Source of the DNA: Pyrinomonadaceae bacterium | GTDB lineage: Bacteria; Acidobacteriota; Blastocatellia; Pyrinomonadales; Pyrinomonadaceae | Length of the DNA stretch: 7,086 bases | Assembly (NCBI GenBank): GCA_014379795.1 | Contig: JACMLC010000295.1 | Location: 1 to 7,086, forward strand | Direction of reading: 5' to 3' | In this document: piece after piece, positions 6,844-7,086 of the stretch | How the letters are laid out: each line of letters begins with the position of its first letter | How positions within the stretch are numbered: the first letter of the stretch is position 1 | The notes under the pieces: generated by a model | Told to the model about the DNA's origin: nothing | Database searches by the model: none | The model's input: the letters and a program-made list of their open reading frames with translations, nothing else | Position numbers and translations under genes: made by a program

Positions 6844-6876
6844 GCGGAAGGATGAATTCTGATTTCATCCTTCCGC
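6844..6876 (-). terminator. Hairpin, possible minus-strand terminator
   Basis: A perfect 13-bp inverted repeat (GCGGAAGGATGAA at 6844-6856 with TTCATCCTTCCGC at 6864-6876) has a 7-nt loop. On the plus strand no T-tract follows. On the minus strand the stem is followed by T-rich sequence (TTGTTTCATTTTC), so it more likely ends transcription coming from the right, just after the small ORF that stops at 6900. Confidence 0.45.
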
Positions 6877-6899
6877 CCATCCGAAAACTTTCTTTGAAT

Positions 6900-7019
6900 T
6901 TAAGCTGCTGCGCCGTCTACGCCAGACAAGCCTTCGCCGGGAACGGCGCGACGACGCTCGACCATCTCGCGCGTGATGACGAATTCTTTAATCCGTTTCT
7001 GCGACGGAAGCGTGTACAT
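6900..7019 (-). CDS. Possible small or remnant ORF, 39 residues, unknown
   Basis: I do not recognise this product. It begins M-Y-T-L-P-S-Q-K-R-I-K-E and ends with an Ala/Gly-rich tail. It is rich in charged residues, its codons look like those of the neighbouring genes, and a good hairpin follows its stop. The same frame stays open upstream of the ATG to a TAA at 7074-7076, about 18 further codons without a usual start codon. No ribosome-binding site precedes the ATG. It may be the tail of a decayed gene that extends past the window edge, a small protein, or a chance ORF. An overlapping plus-strand frame is also open here. Confidence 0.3.
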   Translation of the reverse strand: MYTLPSQKRIKEFVITREMVERRRAVPGEGLSGVDGAAA

Positions 7020-7086
7020 CGCATCAAGCAGGAGGGATTGGACAAGCCCTAACTGACAACTTGGGTTAGAGTATTAGAACGACATT

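Noticed and set aside
1..7086. tRNA or rRNA genes
   Set aside because: No cloverleaf-like or rRNA-like conserved segments were seen in the non-coding parts.

Overview
The window looks like chromosomal DNA of a soil-type Acidobacteriota, most likely the Blastocatellia/Pyrinomonadaceae side. This is inferred from three features. There is a TIGR02999-like ECF sigma factor directly upstream of a large Ser/Thr kinase with a C-terminal TPR region. There is a secreted protease ending in short D-x-D-G-D-G (FG-GAP/VCBS-like) repeats. The coding DNA is moderately GC-rich, beside an AT-rich flank full of palindromes. No database search was possible, so the taxonomy is a judgement.

Layout. Bases 1-327 have no gene but hold an imperfect inverted-repeat element of about 257 bp (40-296) built of nested palindromes, which resembles a MITE or REP cluster. 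Bases 328-3655 carry a minus-strand pair: an ECF sigma factor (3086-3655) followed 37 bp later by a 906-residue transmembrane Ser/Thr kinase with a TPR-like extracytoplasmic region (328-3048). Bases 3656-3873 are the divergent intergenic region. Bases 3874-6684, on the plus strand, encode a secreted 936-residue subtilisin/sedolisin-like protease with a prodomain, a split catalytic domain and six C-terminal repeats. A strong intrinsic terminator follows. Bases 6747-7086 contain a second hairpin and a possible small or decayed minus-strand ORF.

How the parts may work together. The sigma factor lacks the usual acidic D-x-E-D patch in region 2 and has Q-P-T-A there. No anti-sigma gene is visible, and a transmembrane kinase is the next gene. 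This fits the known idea of ECF sigma factors switched on by threonine phosphorylation rather than by release from an anti-sigma factor. The divergent secreted protease is a plausible, unproven target. Two details stand out: a 7-bp tandem repeat inside the kinase reading frame that could cause on/off slippage, and a protease whose catalytic His position is occupied by Glu.
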